Origin: Latescibacteria bacterium UBA6620
GTDB taxonomy: Bacteria > Latescibacterota > UBA2968
DNA: 64,000 nucleotides
Reading direction: 5' to 3'
NCBI GenBank assembly: GCA_002433075.1
Contig: DJHM01000051.1
Location: 53,476-117,475 of the forward strand
In this document: positions 34,973-43,629 of the stretch, one piece after another
Position numbering within the stretch: position 1 is the first letter of the stretch
Layout of the letters: each line of letters opens with the position of its first letter
Notes under the pieces: model-generated
What the model was told of the DNA's origin: nothing
Database searches by the model: none
The model's input: the letters and a program-made list of their open reading frames with translations, nothing else
Made by a program: the position numbers and the translations under genes

Positions 34973-36142
34973 ATGCTACGCGATCGACGATTCCTTGCCC
35001 TGCTGTTCGTCTCGTTCCTGATCAGCTTCCTGAACGCGCCGCGGTATGCGTTGCTGCCCGTCTATGTCGAGGCCGATCTGGCCCGCAGCCCGTTGTTCGC
35101 GGCCGGACTTCGATCCACCTTCCTCATCCTGGGAGGCGTGATCGCCATCTTCGCCGGACGTCTGGCCGACCGATGGGGCGCCAAGCGCATCTATCTCGTG
35201 GGAACGATCGGACCCCTTCTTGCCGGAGCCGTCTTCCTTACGGGGGACCCGGCATCGCTGGCCGCGCTCTGTCTCGGCATCGGCGTCACGACTGGCTTTG
35301 ACAGCGCCGGCGGACAGAGCTACCTGATCGCGGCCGTCGGCGCCGAAAGGATCGGTACTGCCTCAGCAGGCTATTTCATCGGCAACACGCTCGGGACCGC
35401 CTTCGGGAACCTGATCGCCGGCCCACTCGCAGATGCACGAGGCTACGCGGATCTTGGCCAGGCGGTCATTGTCGGCACGGTTGGGCTCGTCGTCCTGGCG
35501 ACCGTCCTGCTCCCCAATATCGACGTCCAAACAAGCGATGACAAAGCAACCGAAGCGCGGACCTCCTTCGCTGCTCGCCGGGAAATCTGGTTTCTCCTCG
35601 GACTACGGTATCTGCCCACGACGTACTGGGGCGCCGTCACCCTGATCCTTCCCTTGTTGATCTATCGCCTCAGTGGATCGAACACGGAAGTCTCCACGTT
35701 CAGTGCAGTCACTCTCTGTGTCGCCGCCGTCTGCCAGATCGCCACGGGACGTCTATGCGACAAGATCGGACGATGGCGTCCGATCTTCGTCGCCGCGATC
35801 CTTGAAACCCTGAGCGCCCTCGGCCTCGCACTTTATTGTGACTCGATCGTGGGGATCTACGTTTTCGGAACCCTGGCCGCCGCCTCGGCCTGGTCTCTGT
35901 CGACCACGATGCCGGGGCTTCTGCAGCTCGTCGCCAAACCGGGCGAACGCGGCCGCCTCGTCGGCCTCGCCCACTTCGTCTGGAGTGCCGGAATGCTCAC
36001 CGGCAATCTAGGTGGAGGGCGCCTGATCGACGTAGACGCTTCCCTGTCGTTCTACATCTCGTTCGGACTGATGATCGGTGCGTTGGCTTGTGCCGTGGGG
36101 CTATGGAGGGTAGATCAAGAGCGAGTGCAGAGTGCAGACTGA
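34973..36142 (+). CDS. major facilitator superfamily transporter
   Basis: 389 residues with about 12 transmembrane helices. The loop-2/3 signature GRLADRWGAKRIYLVG and its weaker repeat GRLCDKIGRWRPIFVA in the second half are typical of MFS carriers. PGERGRLVGLAHFVWSAGML near the C-terminus fits a drug/sugar-efflux type permease, but the substrate is unknown. I chose the ATG at 34973; the frame extends upstream to 34910 with non-membrane sequence. The 3' end meets the converging propeller remnant with almost no gap, so the end of one or both may have been altered by a rearrangement. Confidence 0.8.
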   Translation: MLRDRRFLALLFVSFLISFLNAPRYALLPVYVEADLARSPLFAAGLRSTFLILGGVIAIFAGRLADRWGAKRIYLVGTIGPLLAGAVFLTGDPASLAALCLGIGVTTGFDSAGGQSYLIAAVGAERIGTASAGYFIGNTLGTAFGNLIAGPLADARGYADLGQAVIVGTVGLVVLATVLLPNIDVQTSDDKATEARTSFAARREIWFLLGLRYLPTTYWGAVTLILPLLIYRLSGSNTEVSTFSAVTLCVAAVCQIATGRLCDKIGRWRPIFVAAILETLSALGLALYCDSIVGIYVFGTLAAASAWSLSTTMPGLLQLVAKPGERGRLVGLAHFVWSAGMLTGNLGGGRLIDVDASLSFYISFGLMIGALACAVGLWRVDQERVQSAD

Positions 36143-36143
36143 C

Positions 36144-36710
36144 CCTGCGTCCATCCGGAATCCAGATGTTGCCCTCTCGGTCGGCGACAACCGAGTAGAC
36201 GATGTTGCGCCAGAGGACATCATTCTTGGTGTATGTTGAGAACGCCCGCCCATCATAGCGACTCACACCACCTCCCCACGAACCGAACCAGAGATGTCCC
36301 CTGGTGTCCTGAAAGATCGATCGCACCTCGGTGACCGGAAGACCGTCCGCACCATCGTAGTTCCGCCAAAGGGCCCGTCCTCGCCCAGCGAGGACGGGCT
36401 GTCCTTCCCCGGCCCCTACATCCTTGCCGGGGCCAGCGGGTGACTCGAACTCGTACAGCCGGCTGAATGCGCTGTCTATCTCGGTTCGTATCGGTCGGTT
36501 CGACTCGACCACCCCGTATCCCTTGAGGAGGGGCTCCAACTTCTCCTCGTAGGTTTTGTCGAACCCAGCGACCTGCTCTGGTGGCATAATGATCGAATGA
36601 CGTACAAGGGAGGGCTCGCTGGCTCCCATCGAGGAGGCAGCGGTCAGAATGCAGATGGGAGGATTCTTCTCATAAGGGTTAGGTAGGTCAGGGATGCGTT
36701 TCGCAACCAA
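36144..36710 (-). pseudogene. fragment of a two-component-type propeller sensor
   Basis: The frame encodes an unusual N-terminus, a low-complexity stretch, then two regulator-propeller blades: VTEVRSIFQDTRGHLWFGSW with GGGVSRYDGRAFSTY, and NIVYSVVADREGNIWIP. Complete members continue through many blades, a Y_Y_Y domain, a membrane helix and a histidine kinase. Here homology stops where the MFS gene begins, and the remaining frame is simply antisense to that gene. The start is a TTG without support. Two perfect hairpins (36373-36399 and around 36415-36445) disrupt the N-terminal part. Confidence 0.6.
36373..36399. repeat. perfect 12-bp inverted repeat with 3-base loop
   Basis: GCCCGTCCTCGC / GCGAGGACGGGC around CCA, within the propeller remnant. 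A second hairpin-forming CCCCGGC / GCCGGGG pair follows immediately. Confidence 0.85.
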
Positions 36711-36847
36711 GATAGCGATGGCAACAGCAGGGGCAAAAGGGAGCGTGGGTAGAGGTTTCTATCAGGGTATTTTGTGCAGGGATCTCTCACCCGCCTCCGC
36801 TAAAGCTACTGCGCGGCAGGCCCGAGATGTGACCTTCGGCGCAAGGG

Positions 36848-36892
36848 GGTTTTCTTTCGTGTATTTCGTGCATTTCCTGTATTTCCTGGTAC
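36848..36892. repeat. low-complexity TTTCGTGTATTTC-type repeat
   Basis: The tract before the LmbE-like gene repeats the words TTTCGTG, ATTTCGTGCATTTCC and TGTATTTCC. It resembles the intergenic element near 33.7 kb and the CCGTGTTTTCCGTGG tract near 34.94 kb. Confidence 0.4.
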
Positions 36893-36916
36893 GGCCTTTC
36901 GATTTACCTTGACCCT

Positions 36917-37729
36917 ATGCCAGACACACTCCGTATCCTCGTTTTCGGCGCACATCCGGACGACTGTGACATCAAGGCCGGTGGTATCGCAATCAAGTAC
37001 GCTGCCCTCGAGCACAACGTCCGCTTCATCTCCTTCACGAACGGCGACGCCGGACACCACGAGATCGGCGGAATCCAGCTGGCTCAACGACGACGTGCGG
37101 AGGCCGAAACCGCGAGCGCGGTCGCCGGCATCGAATACCACGTACTGGACAACCACGACGGCGAGCTCGAGCCGACACTCGACAACCGCAAGAAGATCAT
37201 CCGCGCCATCCGTAGCTACACCCCGGACTTGATCCTCACCCACCGGCCGAACGACTATCATCCGGACCATCGTTACACGTCGATCCTCGTCGTGGATTCG
37301 GCCTATATGGTCACCGTCCCGAACATCTGCACGGACACACCCGCCCTCTCCTACAACCCGGTCATCGCCTACCTGAGTGACACTTTCACGCGCCCGTATC
37401 CGTTCGCGCCCTCGGTTGCGATCGACATCGACGACGTCGTGGAGAAGAAGCTCGATATGCTCCACTGTCACGTGTCGCAGATGTACGAGTGGCTACCCTA
37501 CAACGCGGGTGAAATCGATCAGGTACCGGAGGGGAGCGCTGACCGGCGCAAGTGGCTGGAACATCGTTTGGAGCGATTCAGGGCTGTCGCAAATGGGGCC
37601 CGCGACCAGCTTGTCGAGCGGTATGGTGAAGAGAAGGGACGTCGAGTTCAGTATGCGGAGGCATTTGAACTCTGCGAGTACGGGGAGCGAGCGACTCCCG
37701 TACAGTTGGCCAGACTGTTTCCATTCTAG
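36917..37729 (+). CDS. PIG-L/LmbE family deacetylase
   Basis: 270 residues. The zinc-binding AHPDD motif (residues about 12-16, AHPDDCD with Cys where many have Glu) and the second site HPDHRYTS are intact. FTNGDAGHHEIGG and THRPNDYHPDH place it in the PIG-L fold that deacetylates N-acetylglucosamine-type substrates such as GlcNAc-PI, GlcNAc-Ins or bacillithiol precursors. The substrate is not determinable here. Neighbouring carbohydrate genes support a sugar substrate. The ATG is used. Confidence 0.85.
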   Translation: MPDTLRILVFGAHPDDCDIKAGGIAIKYAALEHNVRFISFTNGDAGHHEIGGIQLAQRRRAEAETASAVAGIEYHVLDNHDGELEPTLDNRKKIIRAIRSYTPDLILTHRPNDYHPDHRYTSILVVDSAYMVTVPNICTDTPALSYNPVIAYLSDTFTRPYPFAPSVAIDIDDVVEKKLDMLHCHVSQMYEWLPYNAGEIDQVPEGSADRRKWLEHRLERFRAVANGARDQLVERYGEEKGRRVQYAEAFELCEYGERATPVQLARLFPF

Positions 37730-37833
37730 CCGTTCACTCCCCAGGAAACGCCTATCTCGTCCTGCTCCGTCAGGAGGAAGAATGACACCTTTCCTCCCCT
37801 GCGCCCCTGCCTGCCTTTCCGTAGCTTTCCTGG

Positions 37834-37855
37834 CTCGCCGAAGCCTTGGCGGCAG
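37834..37855. repeat. short dispersed repeat, copy 2
   Basis: CTCGCCGAAGCCTTGGCGG core between converging genes; closely related to 32736-32756. Confidence 0.5.
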
Positions 37856-37886
37856 CGAAGGCGATCTCTGCGTTAAGAGGCTCTCC

Positions 37887-39581
37887 CTAGAACGTACTCA
37901 CCAACCGAAGATGAACCTTGCCGCACGACGGAGCGTCGTCTCTGCTGAGTGCGTATTCGATGCGAAGATCTCCGGATCGCACCGCGGACTGGATCCCGAC
38001 GCCGTAACCGAGCAATGAGAACCACCCCCCGTTCCTTCCACGCAGCAAACCTGAGTCGGTGAAAGCAAACGCACGCGCGCGGGGTCCCAGCAACCTCCGC
38101 CATTCGAATCTGGCCCACCCTGCAGCATCCGCCAGGAACTGCTCATCGACGTAGCCTCGAATCGACTGGGCCCCACCCAGCCGCCACCAGGCGTCTGCTG
38201 TGACCCCGCCCTGCTGCCAGACCCGCCGACCGTGAACGGACCCCACCAGAACAGAGCGTTGCCCGATCAGGTGAAGGCGTTCGACATCGAACCGCAGCCG
38301 TACTCGATCGGTCGATGCGTTCAGCCCTGTAGCGTTCCACTGGTCCCAGCCGATTTCCGCATCGACCCGGTACCCCTTCCTGGCGTTCCACAAACGATCG
38401 ACCCGATCCAGACTCGCCTTGAATGAGGTGACCCACGCCGACCGATCGTCAATCACGCCGAGCCCAAGGCTGTCTGGTCGAACCGCCGCCCGTCCTCCGG
38501 TTACCCACACGCTGACACCAGGCGCCGGGTGGTACCCCAACCCTGCTTCCAGCCTCGATTCCGCGTAGCCGGCGCGCTCAGCCATCCGGATCGCGAAGGA
38601 CGCATCGAGCGGCAGGTTCGCCAGATAGGGCTCGCGATAATCGAAACGAAGGTCTGATGACAATGGTTCGGGACGTTGCCAGAACAGGCTCACCTGTCGC
38701 CCTGTCCCCAGCAGGTTGAGCGCCTCCGCGTTCACCAACCCGGTAACCCGATGCCCCTCCGAAGATCCCGGGAGCACGCCGAAGACCCCCTCGATTCGCG
38801 TAGAGGGCGTTTCCTCCACGTCGAAATTCAACCAGTAGCGCCCCGTCCTCACATCCTGCTCCAGTTCGACGTCGGCAACGTCTGCCAGATAGGGCAACCC
38901 CCTGAGCGCTCGAGTCGCTCCCTCGATCGCTCGACGATCGTAGGGCCTCCCCACTTTCAGTCCCGTCGCCCTCAGAAGCACCTCCTCCTTCGTCCCGTTC
39001 AACCCGGAGAACCGAATCCCGTCGATGGTCACACGTGGTCCCGAATCGAGCGTCAACGTCACCGAAGCCCCGGGATCTCCTTCAGCCGGCGGATCCACCG
39101 CGAGGGCCACCTCGGGTCGAATCGAAGCGTAGGGATACCCCGTTCGCTCGTAGAGTGTGAGCAGGCCTTGGATGTCCTCCTCCAGACTGGACGGCACAAG
39201 GATCGAGCCCTTTCCTACGGTCAGATTCGATCGGAGCACCACATCCGAAACTACCCACGCTCCCCTCAGGATGACCGTGTCGACGCGGGTGGGTGGTCCT
39301 TCCTCAACCCGCACGCGCACCACTCCGGTGTCATCAGGACCCTCGACGGTCACCTGGGTGTGCCAGTAACCCTCTTCCTCGTACTCCTCAATCACGCGGC
39401 GTGCGTCTGAGGCGATCGTCTGCTCCCTCGCAACCATTCCGGGACGCATCACCATCCACGATGCCACGCTTTCGGGGCTAAACCGCCGGACGCCCTCGAC
39501 CCGTACCTGGTCGACGCGCTGCTCGGCGTCGCAGAATCCGGGTGACCAAAGGAGCCACGTCCACAGGAGGATGAACCGCAT
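37887..39581 (-). CDS. Omp85-type outer-membrane protein (POTRA repeats plus barrel)
   Basis: 564 residues with a signal peptide (ILLWTWLLWSPGFCDA). Three POTRA domains are visible: VDQVRVEGVRRFSPESV, VDTVILRGAWVVSDVVLRSN and VTIDGIRFSGLNGTKEEVLL. A C-terminal barrel from about residue 265 carries the loop-6 motif GGAQSIRGYVDEQF and ends in Phe, the usual BAM signal. It is too short for BamA and closer to TamA-like or accessory Omp85 proteins, so it probably inserts or translocates a specific client. The ATG at 39581 overlaps the upstream stop codon by one base (TGATG), making the 1035-residue neighbour the obvious candidate client. Confidence 0.85.
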   Translation of the reverse strand: MRFILLWTWLLWSPGFCDAEQRVDQVRVEGVRRFSPESVASWMVMRPGMVAREQTIASDARRVIEEYEEEGYWHTQVTVEGPDDTGVVRVRVEEGPPTRVDTVILRGAWVVSDVVLRSNLTVGKGSILVPSSLEEDIQGLLTLYERTGYPYASIRPEVALAVDPPAEGDPGASVTLTLDSGPRVTIDGIRFSGLNGTKEEVLLRATGLKVGRPYDRRAIEGATRALRGLPYLADVADVELEQDVRTGRYWLNFDVEETPSTRIEGVFGVLPGSSEGHRVTGLVNAEALNLLGTGRQVSLFWQRPEPLSSDLRFDYREPYLANLPLDASFAIRMAERAGYAESRLEAGLGYHPAPGVSVWVTGGRAAVRPDSLGLGVIDDRSAWVTSFKASLDRVDRLWNARKGYRVDAEIGWDQWNATGLNASTDRVRLRFDVERLHLIGQRSVLVGSVHGRRVWQQGGVTADAWWRLGGAQSIRGYVDEQFLADAAGWARFEWRRLLGPRARAFAFTDSGLLRGRNGGWFSLLGYGVGIQSAVRSGDLRIEYALSRDDAPSCGKVHLRLVSTF

Positions 39582-42500
39582 CAAAACGAAGCCCTCATCT
39601 CCATCCGCCCGAAGTGGAGCAGTGGCCGCTCCGGTCGCAGACGCCCGTCATACGAAGCGAACGCAGTCAGATAAGACGACAGGCGGTAGTCAAAACCCAG
39701 CCGCCAGTCGACATTGTCGCCCCGCCGGTTCCCGTCAGCCAGACCCAGAAACAGCGGCACATCCCGGTTCACGCCCACCCGGGTCCAGCCCGCGCGTCCC
39801 GTCAGCCGTCCGCGTCCCGCGAGGGGTTTCCGGAATTCCGGGCCGAGCGTGATCCGGTCCACCTCGATCTCGCGGCGGGCCTCGAGGTCCCGCCCCAATG
39901 TGATCGAAGCGCCCGTCTCCCATCCCGATGTCAGACGTAGCAGGCCACGCACGTGAAGTGTCCGCGATCGAATCGCGTGGGCGAACGGGCCATCCCCCTC
40001 CCGCAAGCGGCGCTCACCTTCGGCACGCGCCTCTAGGTCGAACCGTCGTCCGAAACGAAACCGACCTTCCAGGCGCTGGCCGTGCCGTTCGCTGCGACCC
40101 TCTTCGGACAGCGCTCGATCCATCCGATGCTCCCGACGGTCGTCCAGGCGGAAGGATGCAACCCGGCTCCTGCGAAACAGGTGCAGTGTCGACCGCAATT
40201 CGCGGCGTGCAGCCCATACACTGTCATCCGCCCGGAAAGAACCCAACGACCAGGGCGCGAGCCCTCCGTCGCCCGTCATCTGTCGGTGCGACTCGATGGC
40301 CCCCTCGTAGGCAACAGCCGTCGCCAGCCTCGCGACCCCGGTCGCATCGCGCCACCGCCGCGAGGGATCGATCGTCGTCCGTGCACCGACTGTCGCCTCC
40401 CGTACCCGGGTCATTGGAAACGCGTCCGAAGCACCGGGAAATGCGATCTCGTAGTTCCCCCCGGCTTCATAGATGAATTCTTCAGCGTCCTGCGCGCCAT
40501 CCCCATCGACATCCTCCCACAGGAAGCTGCCGCGACCGTCGCCGACGAAAACGTATCTCGTATCCAGCGGCCGCACGCCCGTCGTGGCAACCCGATACGT
40601 CAGCTGTTGGGAGACGGCCCCGTTCGCCGGTGTCAGGTTGAGCCGCACCCGCCCGAGGTCCGATGTGGTCGTCCCCCGTGAGGCTTCCTCCCGCCAGGTC
40701 CGGCCGACTTCGGCCGTCATATTGAGGCCGCGGGTTCCCAGCACCGCGCGGTGATGGTGAGCAACCGTTGTCGTACTGTCTGACCAGGCTTCGACAAGCT
40801 GGGAAACACGGCTGACGGATATCGTGGACGTCCACGAGCGCCGCCGGGAGCCGACTTCGACCTCGAGTCTCCCGTCCCAACGACGAATCCCTTCGGGGAG
40901 CCCGGCGTCCGACGATCCGGTCGCATAAAAAAGCGAGGATGCACGAACCGAGTTCCCCGTCCCCGTTTCATCCCGTAGTGTGATAGAGGGTCGAAGCCAA
41001 CCCGTAGGACGGGAAACGTCCAATCCGTGAACGACCAGAGACCCGCCGGATCGTGTGAGACGCTCAATCGTGGCCTCGCCACGTGCGATATCTCCCCTGT
41101 CGAGCCTCGCCGACCCCGTGATCCGTCGGGACGTTACCGAACCTGTGCGCTGACCATACCCGATCGACAAACCCAGACCAGACCTGTCGGTGAAATGTCC
41201 GCCCGCTTCCACGATCTTTCCCGTCAGCAGTTCCGACTCGGGACGCCACCCCCAACGCCCTTCCTCGTTCACTCGGGTCACACGATCGAGCGCCTCGAAA
41301 CCACGCCCGATGTCCCGATAGCTGGCACTCAGACTCAGTTCTCCTCGTCCTGCCTGGCGGGCTCCGGTCTCGATCCCCAGCTGAATCGCACTTCCGTTTG
41401 TCGCTTCCGCGTCCGACCCCTTCCCACTCAATCCGACTTCACCCGATACCCGAACGCCCTGCACAGAAGTGGCGGCATCGACCGCAAGCAGCTGCCTCGA
41501 CCCTCCCGCATCGACAGCCCCGGCTTCGCGGAGAAACGTCGTTCCGATTCGGCCTTCCCCACCCCAACTGCGTCTCCCCCTGAACCCGAGCAACCGACCC
41601 CGGTCGTTCGGGTCAAGCGATTGAGCATCGACCGTGATCTGACTTTCTCCCGAGATCGGCTGACTCGCCGTGAACGTGATTTGACCTCGATCGTAGTCGA
41701 TCACATAGTCCTGCCCTTCACCACGTCGCAGCCTCCGTCCATCCAGGTAAACGCGCTCGGAGCCAGCAGCCAGTACCAGTGACGAAACCCCGACCCGGTA
41801 GGGGCCCTGGAATCCGTGCAGAGCCGGAATCCGACGCGAGATACGACGACCCCGGGCCACTGCGCCGAACCCCTCGAATCGGTACCCCTCTCGTTCTCCG
41901 GACACCTGGATGCCCTGAAGCTGTCTCCGGTAACGCCCAAACGACGGCCCGTCGAAAGCCACCTCCAGGTCCCCCACACCGGCGCTCATTGACGCAGAAG
42001 TTACCCTGAACAGAACTCGATCGAGTTCGTCCAACCCACGTGTCTGTCCCCCGGCCTGCAACGGCAGGTGACGGTCCGTCAGGAGTGCCTGCAGTTCAAC
42101 CCCGCCCGACAGCTCGCCCGTCATTTCGAGCCGCAACGACTGTGTAACGGTTTGCGTCGACCCCACTTCCACCTGAAGTCTCTTCACGCCGCCGATGCTC
42201 AGACGCGTCTCAGCGGGTCCGCCCCTAATCGGTCGACCGGGGGTACGACTTCGCAGCAAGGCCGGCGCCACGATTCGTTCGTTGACGTCGTCTTTCGCTC
42301 TTCGGCTGTAGACCCTGCGTTCCAACACATCCGGTATCCGCTTCGCACGGAATCGAACGGTCGCACCTCGTTGCGGCGGTCTGTAGAACGTCACCGTTCC
42401 CGAGGCGTGGTCGATCCTGTAGTCCGCATCTCGATCCGCCTCTTGCCCGTCGATCCACAGCTGGTCCGAACCCTGTAGGATCGGACCTCCCCCACACTGG

Positions 42501-42688
42501 AACGGGCCCCTGCTCCCATCCGCTTCGAAGGCCCGGTCCAGATCGAACGAAGAGAAGCGTCGCAGCTGGGGTGCTTCTCCAGCCGTCGCAGTCACTGCGA
42601 TCAGCCATACGAAAAAGGGGAGCACACGGCACAATGCCGTCGTCCTCCCCTGAAAAACGGATTCTACGGATTCTGTCGACCGCTTCAC
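39581..42688 (-). CDS. large predicted outer-membrane protein with repeated DY-IDY modules
   Basis: 1035 residues starting at a GTG that overlaps the NHL gene stop by four bases. A signal peptide (CRVLPFFVWLIAVTATAGEA) is followed by two copies of a module ending in a strand pair: LWIDGQEADRDADYRIDHAS and VYLDGRRLRRGEGQDYVIDY, each continued by a G-x-I/V-T-F strand. The rest is dense in short strands with Arg/Gly-rich turns and a calcium-like DVDGDGAQDAEEF. The C-terminus (MEMRASF) ends in Phe. Such modules recall large FCB surface proteins and, distantly, SprA of the type 9 system; I cannot confirm homology. The upstream 110 codons of the frame are antisense noise inside the NHL gene. Confidence 0.65.
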   Translation of the reverse strand: MKRSTESVESVFQGRTTALCRVLPFFVWLIAVTATAGEAPQLRRFSSFDLDRAFEADGSRGPFQCGGGPILQGSDQLWIDGQEADRDADYRIDHASGTVTFYRPPQRGATVRFRAKRIPDVLERRVYSRRAKDDVNERIVAPALLRSRTPGRPIRGGPAETRLSIGGVKRLQVEVGSTQTVTQSLRLEMTGELSGGVELQALLTDRHLPLQAGGQTRGLDELDRVLFRVTSASMSAGVGDLEVAFDGPSFGRYRRQLQGIQVSGEREGYRFEGFGAVARGRRISRRIPALHGFQGPYRVGVSSLVLAAGSERVYLDGRRLRRGEGQDYVIDYDRGQITFTASQPISGESQITVDAQSLDPNDRGRLLGFRGRRSWGGEGRIGTTFLREAGAVDAGGSRQLLAVDAATSVQGVRVSGEVGLSGKGSDAEATNGSAIQLGIETGARQAGRGELSLSASYRDIGRGFEALDRVTRVNEEGRWGWRPESELLTGKIVEAGGHFTDRSGLGLSIGYGQRTGSVTSRRITGSARLDRGDIARGEATIERLTRSGGSLVVHGLDVSRPTGWLRPSITLRDETGTGNSVRASSLFYATGSSDAGLPEGIRRWDGRLEVEVGSRRRSWTSTISVSRVSQLVEAWSDSTTTVAHHHRAVLGTRGLNMTAEVGRTWREEASRGTTTSDLGRVRLNLTPANGAVSQQLTYRVATTGVRPLDTRYVFVGDGRGSFLWEDVDGDGAQDAEEFIYEAGGNYEIAFPGASDAFPMTRVREATVGARTTIDPSRRWRDATGVARLATAVAYEGAIESHRQMTGDGGLAPWSLGSFRADDSVWAARRELRSTLHLFRRSRVASFRLDDRREHRMDRALSEEGRSERHGQRLEGRFRFGRRFDLEARAEGERRLREGDGPFAHAIRSRTLHVRGLLRLTSGWETGASITLGRDLEARREIEVDRITLGPEFRKPLAGRGRLTGRAGWTRVGVNRDVPLFLGLADGNRRGDNVDWRLGFDYRLSSYLTAFASYDGRLRPERPLLHFGRMEMRASF

Positions 42689-43629
42689 TTTCGCAGCACC
42701 ATCACCTTGTAGACAACCACACGATGATTCCCTGAATCGACGATCCCCAACAGGTCGTCCTCCAGCAACGCCAGGCCACGAGGCGTGTCGAACGCCTGGG
42801 GATCGTCCCCAGGGCGGGGGCCCCCTGCGCGACCGACGACCTTCCCCGACGCCAGATCGAAGGACACCACGCGGTGATTTCCGGTATCCGCAACGAACAG
42901 AACGCCCTTGGGGCCGAAGGCCACACCTTCTGGTGCATCGAGCACATCCTCCCCCAGCGCCCGTTCGTAGTTGCCAAATCGATCGAAAACGACCACCCGG
43001 TCGTTCCCCGTATCGCACACCGCAACGTGGTCCTCGTCCGACACATCGACCGCGGTCGGCGTTCGAATCTCTCCCGCACCGTAGCCGTATCCCCCGAAGG
43101 ACCGGTCCGTCCGACTGAACGTGCTCACCTGGACCACCTGATCCAGATCCCGGTCGGTCAGGTAGAGCTCGCCCTCCCTAGACCCGGCGATGCCTCCGGG
43201 ACGCCCCAGTCGAACCGCGCCTTCTACCTCCCGGCCTCCGACCGTCGCCACACTTCTCAAACGTGGGGTCAACACGACGAAACGCTGATTCTCGCTGTCC
43301 GATACGAAAAGCTCAAGACCAACCATCGTGATGCCCGTCGGGCGGTTGAACTGACCGTCTTCCCACCCGAACCCGCCCATCTCCGAGAGATAGAGACCGG
43401 CTTTGTCGAATCGGACCACCCGGTCGTTTCCCGTGTCCGCGACATACGCGTAGCCTGTGGTGTCGAATACAAGGTCCGATGGACTCAACAGTTCCCCGAC
43501 CCCACTGCCTTTCTGCCCGAACGTATGCTCAAACCGAAGGGCCACGTGAACCCGAGGCGACTCCGCACTCGCTGTGCCGGAGACCGTAGCGGTCACCAGC
43601 GCAGCAGCCATCAGCCAGGCTACCCTCAC
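42685..43629 (-). CDS. secreted NHL-repeat beta-propeller protein
   Basis: 314 residues with a signal peptide (WLMAAALVTATVSGTASA). About six NHL repeats are visible, for example LSPSDLVFDTTGYAYVADTG, RPTGITMVGLELFVSDSENQ, TPTAVDVSDEDHVAVCDTGN and APEGVAFGPKGVLFVADTGN, each ending in an R(V/F)VVF strand. It probably forms a six-bladed periplasmic propeller for protein or glycan binding. The GTG start overlaps the dapL stop by four bases, and its own stop overlaps the next start, so it is translated as part of a coupled unit. Confidence 0.85.
   Translation of the reverse strand: MRVAWLMAAALVTATVSGTASAESPRVHVALRFEHTFGQKGSGVGELLSPSDLVFDTTGYAYVADTGNDRVVRFDKAGLYLSEMGGFGWEDGQFNRPTGITMVGLELFVSDSENQRFVVLTPRLRSVATVGGREVEGAVRLGRPGGIAGSREGELYLTDRDLDQVVQVSTFSRTDRSFGGYGYGAGEIRTPTAVDVSDEDHVAVCDTGNDRVVVFDRFGNYERALGEDVLDAPEGVAFGPKGVLFVADTGNHRVVSFDLASGKVVGRAGGPRPGDDPQAFDTPRGLALLEDDLLGIVDSGNHRVVVYKVMVLRK

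Noticed and set aside
42689..43018. N-terminal 110-codon extension of the 1035-residue protein
   Set aside because: It lies wholly within the NHL gene in another frame, is Arg/Gly-rich, and a signal peptide follows the GTG at 42688.
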